Positions 62,986 to 64,000 of a stretch of DNA of 64,000 nt are shown here, piece after piece. The notes beneath the pieces were generated by a model. That model did not search any database. It was not told where the DNA came from and saw nothing but the letters and a program-made list of their open reading frames with translations. The stretch's first letter is position 1. Each line of letters begins with the position of its first letter. The translations under genes and the position numbers were made by a program. The stretch lies in contig NZ_FCNV02000002.1 of assembly GCF_001544615.1 (NCBI RefSeq), positions 1-64,000 on the forward strand. The letters are read 5' to 3'. The stretch comes from Caballeronia concitans. Lineage in GTDB: Bacteria > Pseudomonadota > Gammaproteobacteria > Burkholderiales > Burkholderiaceae.

Positions 62986-63429
62986 ATGGCCAGCTATCGT
63001 CGGATCCTGTTGTGTTACAACGCCACCGCCGAGGGGCGTTGCGCGCTTCGTCTCGGCGCTCAGCTCGCCCGCGAGCTTCACGCCCAAACACATCTTCTTG
63101 CCGTCCTCGACGACGCGGAGTGGACGCGAGGCCTCGAGGTCATTCCTGCCGTCCCCTTCGAACTCGAGCAGGAGACCGCGAAAGAGGTGCTGCGTGAAGG
63201 CGTGAGCAAGCTTGCGAATCTCGGCGTCGTCGCGCAGGGCCATCTGGCGATCGGCAATCCGATGATGCAGATTCCTTCGTTTGCGAAAGCGCTCGATATC
63301 GATCTCATCGTCGTCGGGCATCACCCGAGCGGTCTTCTCTACCGCTGGTGGACCGGTCAGGATGATGGCCGGTTGCTGGATCGCGTCTCCTGCAGCGTGC
63401 TCGTGGCGATGGAACCGCAAGAGCTATAA
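62986..63429 (+). CDS. Universal stress protein (UspA family)
   Basis: A 147-residue Usp domain: start YRRILLCYNATAEGRCALRL and a late DLIVVGHHPSGLLYRWW followed by the nucleotide-binding-like C-terminal segment SCSVLVA. The G-x2-G-x9-G(S/T) ATP motif is not exact, so nucleotide binding is uncertain. GGAGG lies five bases before the ATG. A DUF1840 gene follows 15 bases later. Confidence 0.92.
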   Translation: MASYRRILLCYNATAEGRCALRLGAQLARELHAQTHLLAVLDDAEWTRGLEVIPAVPFELEQETAKEVLREGVSKLANLGVVAQGHLAIGNPMMQIPSFAKALDIDLIVVGHHPSGLLYRWWTGQDDGRLLDRVSCSVLVAMEPQEL

Positions 63430-63444
63430 GAAGGGAGCACGACC

Positions 63445-63765
63445 ATGCTAGTCAAATTTCATTCGAACGCCACGCCCGATGTCGTCATGCTGCGCGACCT
63501 CGCGGGCTATCTTCTGGGCATCATCGGCAAGCGTATTGGGTCTAGAGGCGTCATCCTGCATGACGAGGTAGGCACCGCCATTGATCGCCTGGAGACGGTC
63601 CTGAAGGAAGACGAGCGGATCGCCTACGAGCACGGTGCGGTCTATCATCCGCTGTCGCGTACGGCCGAGCCGAGCGGAATGGGGCTGCAGTCCCGCGCGC
63701 TTCCTTTCCTCGATATGTTGCGCGAAGCCAGGCGCAAGGACGCCGACATCATCTGGAGCGCGTAG
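63445..63765 (+). CDS. DUF1840 family protein
   Basis: A 106-residue cytosolic protein of the DUF1840 family, which is common in beta-proteobacteria. The start MLVKFHSNATPDVVMLRDLA and the region AIDRLETVLKEDERIA fit. Function unknown. It is 15 bases after the stress-protein gene, with AAGGGAG upstream, probably co-transcribed. Confidence 0.85.
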   Translation: MLVKFHSNATPDVVMLRDLAGYLLGIIGKRIGSRGVILHDEVGTAIDRLETVLKEDERIAYEHGAVYHPLSRTAEPSGMGLQSRALPFLDMLREARRKDADIIWSA

Positions 63766-63789
63766 GAGCGCTAGTGCCGCGCGAGGCCG

Positions 63790-63975
63790 TTACAAGATGA
63801 TCGGCACGGCTTCGATCAGCGCAAGGCCGATCAGCGCGCCGAGCATCGCGCCGACCAGTCGCGGATGCCAGCGGTCGAGATGCAGCGTCGCGAACAGCGC
63901 TCCGACGAAGATAATCCCCAGCAGCGAAAAGACGACGATGAGATATCCGATTTCGAAATCGTTGTCGATCAACAT
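63790..63975 (-). CDS. Small two-helix inner-membrane protein
   Basis: A 61-residue protein with two membrane helices (IGYLIVVFSLLGIIFVGALF and LVGAMLGALIGLALIEAVPI) joined by a short basic loop (DRWHPR). A perfect GGGAGGT lies about four bases upstream of the ATG, which supports real translation. No family recognised. It is convergent with the DUF1840 gene. Confidence 0.7.
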   Translation of the reverse strand: MLIDNDFEIGYLIVVFSLLGIIFVGALFATLHLDRWHPRLVGAMLGALIGLALIEAVPIIL

Positions 63976-64000
63976 GGCACCTCCCGCTTCGACACTTCTT

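Overview
This is a GC-rich proteobacterial chromosome segment with dense gene packing and many ATGA stop/start overlaps. Gene content and protein style point to Burkholderiaceae, most likely the Caballeronia/Paraburkholderia group: an E. coli-type bcs cellulose operon with bcsE, F and G, a T6SS VgrG, a DUF1840 protein, a two-partner-type exoprotein and a Wzx/Wzy exopolysaccharide locus. The genus is inferred; no rRNA or other marker is in the window.

Layout. 0-2.1 kb: the 3' end of a probable secreted metalloprotease, then wrbA and a DoxX membrane protein. 2.7-5.5 kb (minus): a large M48-type membrane peptidase with a small upstream partner. 6.0-9.0 kb: a VgrG spike with a transthyretin-like tail and only a 50-codon ORF where a cargo effector would be expected. 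9.1-24.4 kb: dgkA, then nine collinear cellulose genes (bcsB-Z-C-E-F-Q-A-G-R). They encode synthase, periplasmic subunit, cellulase, outer-membrane exporter, c-di-GMP accessory proteins and the phosphoethanolamine transferase. 24.5-28.9 kb: an efflux outer-membrane-factor remnant, a minus-strand acyl-CoA dehydrogenase / NodS-like methyltransferase / GT2 cluster of unknown product, and a Rieske-AIF3-type oxidoreductase.

29.0-36.9 kb: a TpsA-like exoprotein with GLUG repeats, a LOV blue-light histidine kinase with a single-domain response regulator, an unknown protein with a PD-(D/E)XK-like pattern divergent from a SUEL-lectin-like secreted protein, and a membrane acyltransferase. 36.9-50.5 kb is by eye more AT-rich and gene-sparse at its edges. 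It holds an exopolysaccharide locus: deacetylase, Wzc-type tyrosine kinase/co-polymerase, two GT4 enzymes, a Wzy-like polymerase, a Wzx-like flippase, an ATP-grasp ligase and a beta-helix protein. No priming transferase or Wza is present.

50.5-56.5 kb: a decayed aldehyde dehydrogenase; a three-gene unit encoding a DUF4118 membrane protein, an alpha/beta hydrolase and MipA/OmpV; a GGDEF-EAL protein that could modulate the c-di-GMP sensed by BcsA; and a BON-domain protein. 56.7-58.7 kb: a DHA2 drug exporter divergent from a MarR regulator with a clear palindromic operator and a possibly leaderless marR start. 58.8-62.8 kb (minus): a polar amino-acid-type ABC transporter with an IclR regulator and an IS3 OrfA-like 59-codon ORF. 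63-64 kb: a universal stress protein, a DUF1840 protein and a small membrane protein.

Several genes could together set the surface and biofilm state: cellulose, a second exopolysaccharide, an adhesin-like exoprotein, c-di-GMP turnover and a blue-light sensor. That they act together is an inference from proximity. No CRISPR array, tRNA, rRNA or intact transposon was seen.
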